Source: Bacteroidetes bacterium UBA6183
Lineage (GTDB): Bacteria; Bacteroidota; Bacteroidia; UKL13-3
Length of the DNA: 29,444 bases
Assembly: GCA_002422865.1 (NCBI GenBank)
Contig: DITN01000074.1
Span: 1-29,444 of the forward strand
Direction: 5' to 3'
The notes under the pieces were generated by a model, which was given only the letters and a program-made list of their open reading frames with translations, had not been told where the DNA came from and made no database searches. Below, one piece after another: positions 14,524 through 22,266 of this stretch. The position numbers and the translations under genes are program-made. Numbering within the stretch: position 1 is the first letter of the stretch; the number at the start of each line of letters is the position of its first letter.

Positions 14524-16326
14524 TTAGTCTTTTTTCTCTAATTGTGCTTTTAATGCAGCTAAGCCTTCAACATCAGCGAAAGTAGATTTCTCGTTGCTGT
14601 CGTTTAATTTTTTAGCAGCTTTAGTTGCTTTATCTTTATCGTCTGTACGTTTTTTCTCGTCAACCTTTTTCTCTTCTATAGCATCAGCTTTCCAAAGAGC
14701 GGTATGAGAAACAACAATACGTTTGTTTTCTTTGTTAAACTCAGTTACTTTAAACTCAACTACTTCGTCTTCTTTAACAGTAGTTTTGTCTTCGCGTTGT
14801 AATTGTTTAATAGGCGCATAACCTTCTACACCGTATGGTAAAGCGATGGTTGCACTTTTATCTTCAATTTTCAACACAGTACCTTCGTGTACCGAACCAA
14901 CAGTAAAGATGGTTTCGAAAGTATCCCAAGGGTTTTCGTCAAGTTGTTTATGACCTAAGCTTAATCTACGGTTTTCTAAATCAACTTCTAAAACCATTAC
15001 GTCTAATTCTTGGTCTTTTTTCACGAATTCAGCAGGATGTTTGATTTTTTTGGTCCAGCTTAAGTCACTTACGTGAACTAAACCATCAACACCTTCTTCT
15101 AATTCAACAAACAAACCGTAGTTAGTCATGTTACGAACAACACCTTTGTGGCGTGAACCTACAGGGTATCTTTCGTTAATGTTCACCCAAGGGTCTGCTT
15201 TTAATTGTTTGATGCCAAGAGACATTTTACGCTCTTCTTTTTCAAGCGTTAAAATAACTGCTTCTACTTCATCACCCAATTTCATGAAATCTTGAGGTGA
15301 GCGTAAGTGTTGGCTCCAGCTCATTTCACTCACATGAATTAAACCTTCAACACCAGGAGCAATTTCAAGGAATGCACCGTAATCAGCGATGTTTACGATT
15401 TTACCTTTAACTGTAGCGCCTACTACTAAAGTATCTGCTAAGCTATCCCAAGGGTGAGAAGAAAGTTGTTTCAAGCCTAAGCTGATACGTTTTTTCTCAT
15501 CATCAAAATCAAGCACAACAATGTTGATCTTTTGATCCATTTTTAATACCTCTTCAGGGTGGTTGATACGACCCCATGAGATATCAGTAATATGTAATAA
15601 ACCATCAACACCACCTAAATCAATGAACACACCAAATGAAGTCATGTTTTTAACAGTACCTTCTAATACTTGGCCTTTTTCTAATTTAGATAAGATGTCT
15701 GATTTTTGTTTTTCAATATCCTCTTCAATTAACACCTTGTGAGAGATAACCACATTTTTGAATTGGTGATTAACTTTTACCACTTTGAATGGCATGGTTT
15801 GACCAACATAAACATCGTAATCTTTAATTGGTTTGGTGTCAATTTGTGAGCCCGGTAAAAACGTATCGATACCGAATAATTCTACAACTAAACCACCTTT
15901 TGTGCGTGTTTTAACGTAGCCATTAACGATTTCATCGTTTTCAAAACATTTCATAATGTTGTCCCATGCGCGCTCGCTCATGGCTTTTTTGCGTGATAAC
16001 ACAAGTTGACCTAATGCGTCTTCTTTGTTTTCTAGCAAAACTTCTACTACATCGCCTACTTTTAACTCAGGCATGTCGCGGAATTCTGTTTTAGCAATCA
16101 AACCATCAGATTTGAAGCCAATGTTAAGTACCACTTCTTTTTCGGTAAAACCTACAACGGTACCTTTAACAATTTCTTTCTCAGCAATAGTGCTAAGTGT
16201 TTGTTCGTAAAGATTTTCAAGAGTTGCTCTCTCATCTTTAGAATAGTTGCCAAAACCGGCTTTGTCCATGCTCCAGTCAAAGTCTGCGCTTGGTGTTTCG
16301 AATTGAATGTTGTTGTTTTTTGTCAA
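14524..16326 (-). CDS. rpsA: 30S ribosomal protein S1
   Basis: Ribosome-bound RNA-binding protein that helps mRNA reach the 30S subunit. Six S1 repeats are visible: about 50-115, 130-197, 217-286, 303-371, 388-458 and 476-543. The middle repeats are best conserved (GVFIDLGGVDGLLHITDISW, GAFLEIAPGVEGLIHVSEMSW, GLFVELEEGVDGLVHVSDLSW). A Lys/Asp-rich tail runs from about 545 to 600. The start is a TTG at 16326: it gives MTKNNNIQFE and is preceded ten bases upstream by AAAGGAG, a strong SD that Bacteroidota genes rarely have. The next Met (residue 20) would still leave all repeats, but lacks that SD. A consensus promoter and a perfect terminator make this a single-gene unit. Confidence 0.96.
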   Translation of the reverse strand: MTKNNNIQFETPSADFDWSMDKAGFGNYSKDERATLENLYEQTLSTIAEKEIVKGTVVGFTEKEVVLNIGFKSDGLIAKTEFRDMPELKVGDVVEVLLENKEDALGQLVLSRKKAMSERAWDNIMKCFENDEIVNGYVKTRTKGGLVVELFGIDTFLPGSQIDTKPIKDYDVYVGQTMPFKVVKVNHQFKNVVISHKVLIEEDIEKQKSDILSKLEKGQVLEGTVKNMTSFGVFIDLGGVDGLLHITDISWGRINHPEEVLKMDQKINIVVLDFDDEKKRISLGLKQLSSHPWDSLADTLVVGATVKGKIVNIADYGAFLEIAPGVEGLIHVSEMSWSQHLRSPQDFMKLGDEVEAVILTLEKEERKMSLGIKQLKADPWVNINERYPVGSRHKGVVRNMTNYGLFVELEEGVDGLVHVSDLSWTKKIKHPAEFVKKDQELDVMVLEVDLENRRLSLGHKQLDENPWDTFETIFTVGSVHEGTVLKIEDKSATIALPYGVEGYAPIKQLQREDKTTVKEDEVVEFKVTEFNKENKRIVVSHTALWKADAIEEKKVDEKKRTDDKDKATKAAKKLNDSNEKSTFADVEGLAALKAQLEKKD

Positions 16327-16336
16327 TTAATTAATT

Positions 16337-16357
16337 CTCCTTTCGCTTAAAAAAGCG
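16337..16357 (-). promoter_or_regulatory. rpsA leader: strong SD and 5-bp hairpin
   Basis: On the minus strand a CGCTT-TTTT-AAGCG hairpin (16344-16357) is directly followed by AAAGGAG (16337-16343), ten bases before the TTG start codon. Both lie within the predicted short leader. The arrangement suggests translational control of S1. Confidence 0.5.
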
Positions 16358-16359
16358 GT

Positions 16360-16389
16360 CAAAGGTAATGAAATTATGCTTATTGCAAA
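16360..16389 (-). promoter_or_regulatory. Promoter of rpsA
   Basis: On the minus strand TTTG (16386-16389), 18 bases, then TACCTTTG (16360-16367), an exact match to the Bacteroidota consensus. Transcription would begin near 16354, about 28 bases before the start codon. Confidence 0.62.
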
Positions 16390-16417
16390 TATTTTTTGAG
16401 AATTAATTTTCAGTTGG

Positions 16418-18151
16418 TTACAAGCTGTCTAAAGGCGTGTAATTGTACTTCCCATTGCGCCAAGTTACGTTGCCTTCCGGTATCCATGGCTGATTGATAA
16501 GTTGTTGGTGGTAATCTTTTTGGAATGCAGATGGGAAGTGGTAAGTACGCTTTAGTACCGCAAAATCAAGGCTATCGGTTTTAATGTTATTTTTAGTGGC
16601 CCAAAACCACAATACTTTTTCCAATTCTTTAGGATTAGGAATGGTACCACTGCAAACCGAGTTAAAGGTATATTTGCTCCATGCCAAATTCATGTTCATA
16701 TCCATGCAATAACCTGCAGGGTTAAAAAATGGCAACCATAAGGTATCTCCGTTCGCTTGTTTTTGCACAACAGCAAATACAGTTTTAGAACCGCTTAGGC
16801 TATGGTCTAAAAACACTCCTCGTGCATTTAACCCAAATAAAGTTCTGAATAAATTAGAAGGTTTAAGGCTATAATCTGAAATGTCTTTTCTAACAGCATA
16901 AAACTTTTTGAGTTCAACAACAGTAACGCCTCCTTTTATTCTGGAGTAGAAATGATAGCTGCTGTAAAATGTTTGAACGGCTAATAAACCAAAACAAAAA
17001 ATACCCAATAGGCCATAACGCAATTTTTCGCTTAGGAGAGGCTGAGGCGTTTGCTCAGGTGTTTGCAGTTTAACAACCTCTTCCAGTATAAAATCAATAA
17101 ACAACCTGATTAACTCGAAGCGTAAAAAGAATGCAATACCTTTCCCTAACCATGATGATTGTAAAGCCGCCCTTGCAGCCAACCAGCCATTGCCGTAGTC
17201 GGTTTCGTGAATTTTAATATTGCTTTGGTTGTGGTGCAACAGGGTTGTGTTGTCATTTAAACCCAATAGTAGCCTTCCTAAAGCCTGATGTTTTTGTAGG
17301 TTTGGGTTGATGGTAATTGGGATCTGTGGGAGTTTAAACCTGTTCCAAAATTTATCGTTAACAAAAAGCAGGTAAAACGGAATTGGACCAAAACACAATA
17401 ATGGAAAAGGGAAGATGCTTGCAATAACCAAGTGGAAAAATACACCTATCCAAGCAGCGTAAGGTCTTAACTTTTTAAAGAATAAGGCGAATATTAATCC
17501 AAATTCCCAAACAATGGTGATATAATTGGCAGCTACATGCACCCATTGCCAATTTAAATAAAAGGTTACGCCATGCCATTTGTTATGTGGCATTACTGAC
17601 GGAATCCAAAGTCCTAAGCCTTTATTCCACATGGGAGAATAAATTTTGGTTAGGCTGCTTGCCCAATACATCAAACCTAATGATACGAACAAAGCTGCTA
17701 AATAATTCCAATAAGAAGTTTGGTTTGATAGGCGTTGTCCGTATTTAATGGTATGCAAAACGTTATCAATGCTAAAACTTTGTTTGGCAGGCATAATGAT
17801 GAGCAAGAAACTACCTATCCGCAACAAATCATCATTAAATGAACCACACCCGGAGTTACTAAACGAAAATGCGGTAATCACCACAAATAAATAGTTAATA
17901 ACAGCCAAAACTCTTGTTTGCAAACCAATCATCAAACCGAAAACAACCAACGCCCACATGCTTAAAAAAAGTTTGGCAGGAAAAGGGTTTGGTGCAATGT
18001 GCGGTATGGTATTAAAAATAATAGGACGGTAATAATAGATACTGGAGATTAACACCAATAAAAACAACGATAACGTAATACGGAAAACAGCAAAACCTCT
18101 GGTGCTTACAGTGGTGTCATATTGTTTGAGCCAGTTAATTACGCGGTTCAT
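16418..18151 (-). CDS. HTTM-domain multi-pass membrane protein
   Basis: A 577-residue integral membrane protein with an HTTM domain, the fold shared with the membrane part of vitamin K-dependent gamma-carboxylase. Hydrophobic helices fill about 20-270 (FRITLSLFLLVLISSI, FLSMWALVVFGLMIGL, YWNYLAALFVSLGLMYWASS, TIVWEFGLIFALFF, VFFHLVIASIFPFPLLCF) and one more lies near 385-405. The last 170 residues are soluble, probably periplasmic. The real reaction of bacterial HTTM proteins is mostly unknown. It starts inside the end of the preceding gene (17-base overlap), so it is translated with the exosortase operon and is probably part of that pathway, for example modifying the sorted protein or its lipid anchor. 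That link is inferred. Confidence 0.82.
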   Translation of the reverse strand: MNRVINWLKQYDTTVSTRGFAVFRITLSLFLLVLISSIYYYRPIIFNTIPHIAPNPFPAKLFLSMWALVVFGLMIGLQTRVLAVINYLFVVITAFSFSNSGCGSFNDDLLRIGSFLLIIMPAKQSFSIDNVLHTIKYGQRLSNQTSYWNYLAALFVSLGLMYWASSLTKIYSPMWNKGLGLWIPSVMPHNKWHGVTFYLNWQWVHVAANYITIVWEFGLIFALFFKKLRPYAAWIGVFFHLVIASIFPFPLLCFGPIPFYLLFVNDKFWNRFKLPQIPITINPNLQKHQALGRLLLGLNDNTTLLHHNQSNIKIHETDYGNGWLAARAALQSSWLGKGIAFFLRFELIRLFIDFILEEVVKLQTPEQTPQPLLSEKLRYGLLGIFCFGLLAVQTFYSSYHFYSRIKGGVTVVELKKFYAVRKDISDYSLKPSNLFRTLFGLNARGVFLDHSLSGSKTVFAVVQKQANGDTLWLPFFNPAGYCMDMNMNLAWSKYTFNSVCSGTIPNPKELEKVLWFWATKNNIKTDSLDFAVLKRTYHFPSAFQKDYHQQLINQPWIPEGNVTWRNGKYNYTPLDSL

Positions 18152-18584
18152 TTTTCGTTTGTAATTGTGTAATGGTAAATGCTGCCCATAAAAATAAGGT
18201 TATAATGGGTGAATGCAAATAACGATTAACTTTTGAAACCAAAACATGATCTATGCTTGTTGATTGGATGAAAATGGAAACATACAACAAAACGGTAATT
18301 CCCACATGGAGTAAGAGAGTGAATTTAGTAAGATTTACCTGCCTAAAAGCAAAGTGAATGAGTAATGTTGGTAACAATACGAAACACAGACTATAACCGA
18401 AGGCTTTTATCCAAAAAAAAGTATGGGTAAAAATAGTGGCAATTCGTGTTGATGTAAGTTGGTCGGGGGATAAAAATAATGCCGCAGGAGTATTGCGATA
18501 ATCAGGTGTTAATTCATCTTTTAGCATACTAAGCGCCAAAACAATGATGAAAATACCAACGGCATACCATTTATTCGCTTTCAT
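18135..18584 (-). CDS. Exosortase-associated small membrane protein
   Basis: A 149-residue protein with about four membrane helices (7-20, 57-78, 86-108, 125-143). The helix-flanking segment SKVNRYLHSPIITLFLW (116-132) resembles the closing region of the small membrane proteins encoded next to bacteroidotal exosortases (the XrtF- or XrtX-associated types). It overlaps the exosortase gene by 14 bases and the HTTM gene by 17 bases, so all three should be made together and may form one complex. No catalytic motif is visible. Assignment rests on neighbourhood and topology more than on clear motifs. Confidence 0.55.
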   Translation of the reverse strand: MKANKWYAVGIFIIVLALSMLKDELTPDYRNTPAALFLSPDQLTSTRIATIFTHTFFWIKAFGYSLCFVLLPTLLIHFAFRQVNLTKFTLLLHVGITVLLYVSIFIQSTSIDHVLVSKVNRYLHSPIITLFLWAAFTITQLQTKNEPRN

Positions 18585-19113
18585 TGGTTGCTCGAAGTTT
18601 TGATTGTTTACCAGCCCACCACATCCACAACAAAAAAATGATGCCGTATACTAAAAAAATGAAGATGTATCGGTGAAAAAGTTCGAAATACGGGGATTTA
18701 GCCTCCGCCATCAAGGTAAGTATGAAGTTGCGTATGATGTTAACGGCATGAATGGTTAAACAACCAGCAGGGATAAACCACAGTTTAGATTTAAAATTAC
18801 CGGGATAACAAATGATAAAAATACTGAATAAAATCAAGAGTTCAAGTCCGTTGCATGATGCCCCCACCCTTATTAGCGGAAAGGTGCTGGTGTTCAAAAA
18901 AATAAAGGTTTCGCCTACTTTTTCGGCAATGCTGAAGTGTGGGGTAAATCCGTATAAATCGAGACCTAAACAAATAAAGTACGAAATGTTTTCAGTAATG
19001 AGTTGGTCGAGTTGACCATTGGGTTTTAGTAAAAACTCGTAGGCCATAAGCCAGGCTCCATAAAGCAGAAAGGAAAGAAGTAAGAATTTAACGAGTTTTT
19101 TGTTTAGCCCCAT
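18571..19113 (-). CDS. Exosortase/archaeosortase-family transpeptidase
   Basis: A 180-residue membrane cysteine protease-transpeptidase that removes or replaces the C-terminal tail of secreted proteins. The three family residues are present in the expected membrane context: C87 in GASCNGLELL, R128 in NIIRNFIL and H147 in FHRYIFIF. About five to six hydrophobic helices are seen (8-28, 40-56, 90-104, 111-135, 145-168). The single-domain, short form and the YEF...KPNGQLD segment (25-36) suit the bacteroidotal exosortases (XrtF/XrtX-like) rather than the long proteobacterial EpsH type; the exact subtype is uncertain. The gene before it encodes a tiny protein with a fitting sorting signal, the likely substrate. 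Confidence 0.88.
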   Translation of the reverse strand: MGLNKKLVKFLLLSFLLYGAWLMAYEFLLKPNGQLDQLITENISYFICLGLDLYGFTPHFSIAEKVGETFIFLNTSTFPLIRVGASCNGLELLILFSIFIICYPGNFKSKLWFIPAGCLTIHAVNIIRNFILTLMAEAKSPYFELFHRYIFIFLVYGIIFLLWMWWAGKQSKLRATNESE

Positions 19114-19137
19114 TAGTTGAGTATTAGGCTAAGTGGA

Positions 19138-19356
19138 TTACTTTTTACGACCGTATAATTTTCTGATGCCCAAACCAATTCCGGCAGAAGTTAATAAAGC
19201 TATTGCTCCGTTAATGGGAACGTCATCAATTTCTTCGAAAAGAGTGGCAGAAGATGGAGATGTTGGTGAACTTGGCTGAGCCATCACAATGGATGCGACA
19301 GACAGAAACACGAACACAATAGATAATAGTTTTAAAAATTTACTCACTGGGTGCAT
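19138..19356 (-). CDS. Tiny exported protein with C-terminal PID-CTERM-like sorting signal
   Basis: A 72-residue protein, probable substrate of the exosortase encoded 24 bases downstream. From the ATG at 19356 it reads: signal peptide to about VMAQ (1-27), a short Pro/Ser linker PSSPTSPSS (28-36), an acidic FEEIDD patch, then DVPING (45-50), a membrane helix of about 14 residues (51-64) and a basic tail RKLYGRKK (65-72). Motif, helix and basic tail together form an exosortase sorting signal; DVPING differs from the PIDG form of PID-CTERM signals by Asn for Asp. After both cuts almost nothing but the linker would remain. An alternative TTG start at 19374 adds six polar residues and is less likely. 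Its own role is unknown. Confidence 0.72.
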   Translation of the reverse strand: MHPVSKFLKLLSIVFVFLSVASIVMAQPSSPTSPSSATLFEEIDDVPINGAIALLTSAGIGLGIRKLYGRKK

Positions 19357-19451
19357 TAAATAATTATTGTGCAAACTTCGGAAAAATAAATGTAAAAAGG
19401 TTAAATATTTTTCTAACAGCTAATTAATAGCAATAAACAGCCGTTGGAAAC

Positions 19452-20375
19452 CTAATTTCTCCACCCTCTTAACAAATCTTCCGCTTTCATTCTTTTTTTG
19501 CCTTGTAGTTGAACATCAGTAACATATATCCATCCATCAACTACGGCAAATCTAATATACGGATTTTTTCCGGTTTCGGTTTGCATATTGCCTAAAAATT
19601 CTTGGTGCGTAGCTGGCTCAAATGTGCAATGGTATATTTTTAAGATTTGTTCGTTAATTTTTGTAAATGCCCCAGGGTAAGGACTTAAACCACGAATTTG
19701 ATTTTTAACTTGGGCGCCTTTTTGGCTCCAATCAATCAAGCAATGCGTGGTAAATATTTTAGGAGCAAATTTGTCCTTGGCCTCCTTTTGTGGAGTTGGG
19801 GTGTAATTTCCACGCTCCACGGCCTTAACCGTTTTCACAATCAATTCAGCTCCAACATGCATCAATACATCGTGCAATTCCCCGGCAGTCATTTCAGGTG
19901 TAATAACAACTTTTTGTTGGTGTATCAGGTCACCTGTGTCAATTTCATGTTTAAGTAAAAATGTACTCACACCAGTTTCTGTTTCTCCATTTATGATGGC
20001 CCAGTTAATTGGAGCTGCTCCACGGTAATCTGGCAATAAAGAGGCGTGTAAGTTGATGGTTCCTAATCTTGGCATATTCCATACCACTTCCGGCAACATT
20101 CTAAACGCAATTACTACTTGTAAATCGGCTTGGTAGCTGTTTAGTTCATCAATAAAATCAGGGGCCTTTAATTTGGTGGGTTGTAATACGGGTATTTGAT
20201 GTTCTACCGCAAACTTTTTAACAGGAGGTTGTTGTAATTGCATGCCTCTTCCCGCTGGTTTGTCTGGAGCGGTTACAACAGCAACAATATTAACACCTGC
20301 ATCAACCAAGGCTTTTAGTGGTGTAACAGCAAAATCAGGGGTTCCCAAAAATATAACACGTAAAGGATTGCTCAT
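19452..20375 (-). CDS. fmt: Methionyl-tRNA formyltransferase
   Basis: Formylates Met-tRNA(fMet) with 10-formyl-THF so that translation can start. At 307 residues it has the standard length. The catalytic trio is visible: N108 and H110 in INLHASLLPDYRGAAPINWA and D146 in EIDTGDL. The opening VIFLGTPDFAV (7-17) begins the Rossmann domain and the C-terminal OB-like domain spans about 205-307. It is 18 bases behind ccmB, so cotranscription with namZ-ccmB is likely. It is followed by a 95-base gap before the exosortase operon. Confidence 0.97.
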   Translation of the reverse strand: MSNPLRVIFLGTPDFAVTPLKALVDAGVNIVAVVTAPDKPAGRGMQLQQPPVKKFAVEHQIPVLQPTKLKAPDFIDELNSYQADLQVVIAFRMLPEVVWNMPRLGTINLHASLLPDYRGAAPINWAIINGETETGVSTFLLKHEIDTGDLIHQQKVVITPEMTAGELHDVLMHVGAELIVKTVKAVERGNYTPTPQKEAKDKFAPKIFTTHCLIDWSQKGAQVKNQIRGLSPYPGAFTKINEQILKIYHCTFEPATHQEFLGNMQTETGKNPYIRFAVVDGWIYVTDVQLQGKKRMKAEDLLRGWRN

Positions 20376-20393
20376 GTAAAAAGTAAGTTTAAA

Positions 20394-21044
20394 TTAATCT
20401 CGCCACAAAAAAGGAAACAGCAAATAGGCGAGGGTTACAATTAAAGTATTTATGGCCAATAATACTAAAAGGTCTTTTGTCATTACCGAAGGATCTAAAT
20501 CATCAACTGCTTTTTTAGCAGCTTTAATGGCAACCAATAATAATGGAATGATTACCGGAAAACTTAAAACCGGCATTAATAAATTACCATTGCCTGATTT
20601 AGCGGCTATGGAAGATATTAGAGTGAATGTTGACGAAAATCCAATGCCCCCTAAAGCAATGGTAATGATAAAGTAGAATGCATTACCTACCGGAAACCCG
20701 AGGAATAAGCTGTATGTGCCCAAACACAATAAGGCAAGCAACACTGTTAAAATGGCGTTATAAATTAGTTTAGAAATGATAAGGTGTTGTGCCGATACAA
20801 TCCCGTAATAATACAATTGCCTGCCACTACTCTCTGCCACAAAACTTTTGGCCACCGCACTCACCGATGAGAATAATAATACAATCCAATAAATTGCATT
20901 CCATGTTGGTGCATTAAGCATTTTTACACTTAAAAATACCACCATCGTACTCGATATGGCATGCAGTAATATACCATTGATAGCATAACGTTGACGCCAT
21001 TCTATGGTTACATCTTTTTTTATTAAAGTAATAATCGGGCTCAT
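20394..21044 (-). CDS. ccmB: Haem exporter permease CcmB
   Basis: Inner-membrane ABC permease subunit for cytochrome c maturation (system I). The 216 residues carry about six helices. The CcmB pattern is seen in ITLIKKDVTIEWRQRYAING (5-24) at the N-terminus, SSVSAVAKSFVAESSGRQLYY around 59-79, and the GNGNLLMPVLSFPVIIPLLLVA segment around 171-192. The usual partners ccmA, ccmC and ccmE are not adjacent; it sits six bases behind namZ and 18 bases ahead of fmt. It therefore depends on partners elsewhere, or the system is a reduced version. Confidence 0.92.
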   Translation of the reverse strand: MSPIITLIKKDVTIEWRQRYAINGILLHAISSTMVVFLSVKMLNAPTWNAIYWIVLLFSSVSAVAKSFVAESSGRQLYYYGIVSAQHLIISKLIYNAILTVLLALLCLGTYSLFLGFPVGNAFYFIITIALGGIGFSSTFTLISSIAAKSGNGNLLMPVLSFPVIIPLLLVAIKAAKKAVDDLDPSVMTKDLLVLLAINTLIVTLAYLLFPFLWRD

Positions 21045-21050
21045 AATTTG

Positions 21051-22250
21051 TTAGTTTACTATGCCGTCAACATCGGGGTAAAGCATATACTTTTTGCGGA
21101 TGCGTTTAAATTTAGTTAATTCAGGTTCCCAGCTTTTTCTGATATTGGCCTCACTCACTCCATCTTTAATCTGTTGCATCAATACATCATTGCCTGCAAG
21201 TTTGTTAAAGAAGTTGTTGAAGAATTTATCTTTTAGGCTATCATTCTGGTACATTTCTATCATCCAATTGATATTTAAACTTGGGTTTAATGGAAAAACA
21301 TACTTGGCATAATCAGTTAGTAAATACCCCCTACATTCTTTATTCATAAACGGAGGATTTTCAGCTACACCTTTAATGTTTTTGGGTGTAAACAGATAAT
21401 CACCGTGCGAGTTTCCCGGTTTGCCAATACATTCAAAAGGTTTATCGGTACCACGACCTAAACTGTAGTTTATGCCCTCAAAAAAACATACTGAAGGATA
21501 CAACGCAATACTCTCGGGTGTAGGCAAATTAGGTGAAGGTTTGATGGGTAGATTATATTTCATGCCATGGTTCCAACCTTTCATTTTCACCAATTCCAGT
21601 TTGCATTTTAAACTGTCTTTTAACCATTTTTGGCCGTTAATCATATTGGCATATTCGCCTACAGTCATGCCATGCACAACAGGTACAGGATGCAAACCCA
21701 CAAACGATTTAAACTTCATGTCTAACACAGGTCCATCAACATAAAAACCATTTGGGTTAGGGCGATCTAAAACAATGAGTAACTTTTTATTTTCAGCACA
21801 AGCTTCCATTACATAATGTAAGGTTGATATGTAGGTGTAGAATCTAGCTCCCACATCTTGAATATCAAAAATAACCACATCCAGTTTTTTCATCATATCC
21901 GGGCTAGGTTTATAGTTTTTGCCGTAAAGTGAAATTACTTGAATTCCGGTTTTTTCGTCAATGCTCGATTTTACTTTTGCACCAGCACTGTGGTCGCCTC
22001 TAAAGCCATGCTCAGGGGCAAATATGGTAACAATTTTTACGTTTATTTTTTTTAACGTATCAACTAAATGTATTCCTTGAACAACCGATGTTTGATTAAC
22101 CACCAAACCAACACGTTTACCTTTTAAGGCAGGTAAATACTTATTAACTTGTTCGGCACCTGTAATAATTTGTGCCGTAAGCGAATAGTAGCTAAAAATG
22201 AATAATGCTGCTGTAAATAAACCAATCTTCTTATATTCGAACCTTCTCAT
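21051..22250 (-). CDS. namZ: Exported DUF1343 protein, NamZ-type exo-beta-N-acetylmuramidase
   Basis: A 399-residue secreted enzyme of the DUF1343 family, whose Bacillus member NamZ releases MurNAc from the non-reducing ends of peptidoglycan fragments. A signal peptide ends near SLTAQ (about residue 27). Domain I has KGKRVGLVVNQTS (43-55), APEHGFRGDHSAG (78-90, with the likely catalytic E80), IQVISLYGKN and DVVIFDIQDVGARFYTYIST; later PNPNG, YPSVCFFEGINYSLGRGTD and PFECIG are the conserved ligand-site stretches. The active region is intact. It starts only 16 bases from the divergent permease gene, so its promoter must lie within that neighbour. A cell-wall recycling role is inferred. Confidence 0.9.
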   Translation of the reverse strand: MRRFEYKKIGLFTAALFIFSYYSLTAQIITGAEQVNKYLPALKGKRVGLVVNQTSVVQGIHLVDTLKKINVKIVTIFAPEHGFRGDHSAGAKVKSSIDEKTGIQVISLYGKNYKPSPDMMKKLDVVIFDIQDVGARFYTYISTLHYVMEACAENKKLLIVLDRPNPNGFYVDGPVLDMKFKSFVGLHPVPVVHGMTVGEYANMINGQKWLKDSLKCKLELVKMKGWNHGMKYNLPIKPSPNLPTPESIALYPSVCFFEGINYSLGRGTDKPFECIGKPGNSHGDYLFTPKNIKGVAENPPFMNKECRGYLLTDYAKYVFPLNPSLNINWMIEMYQNDSLKDKFFNNFFNKLAGNDVLMQQIKDGVSEANIRKSWEPELTKFKRIRKKYMLYPDVDGIVN

Positions 22251-22266
22251 TTAATATTATTACGTA

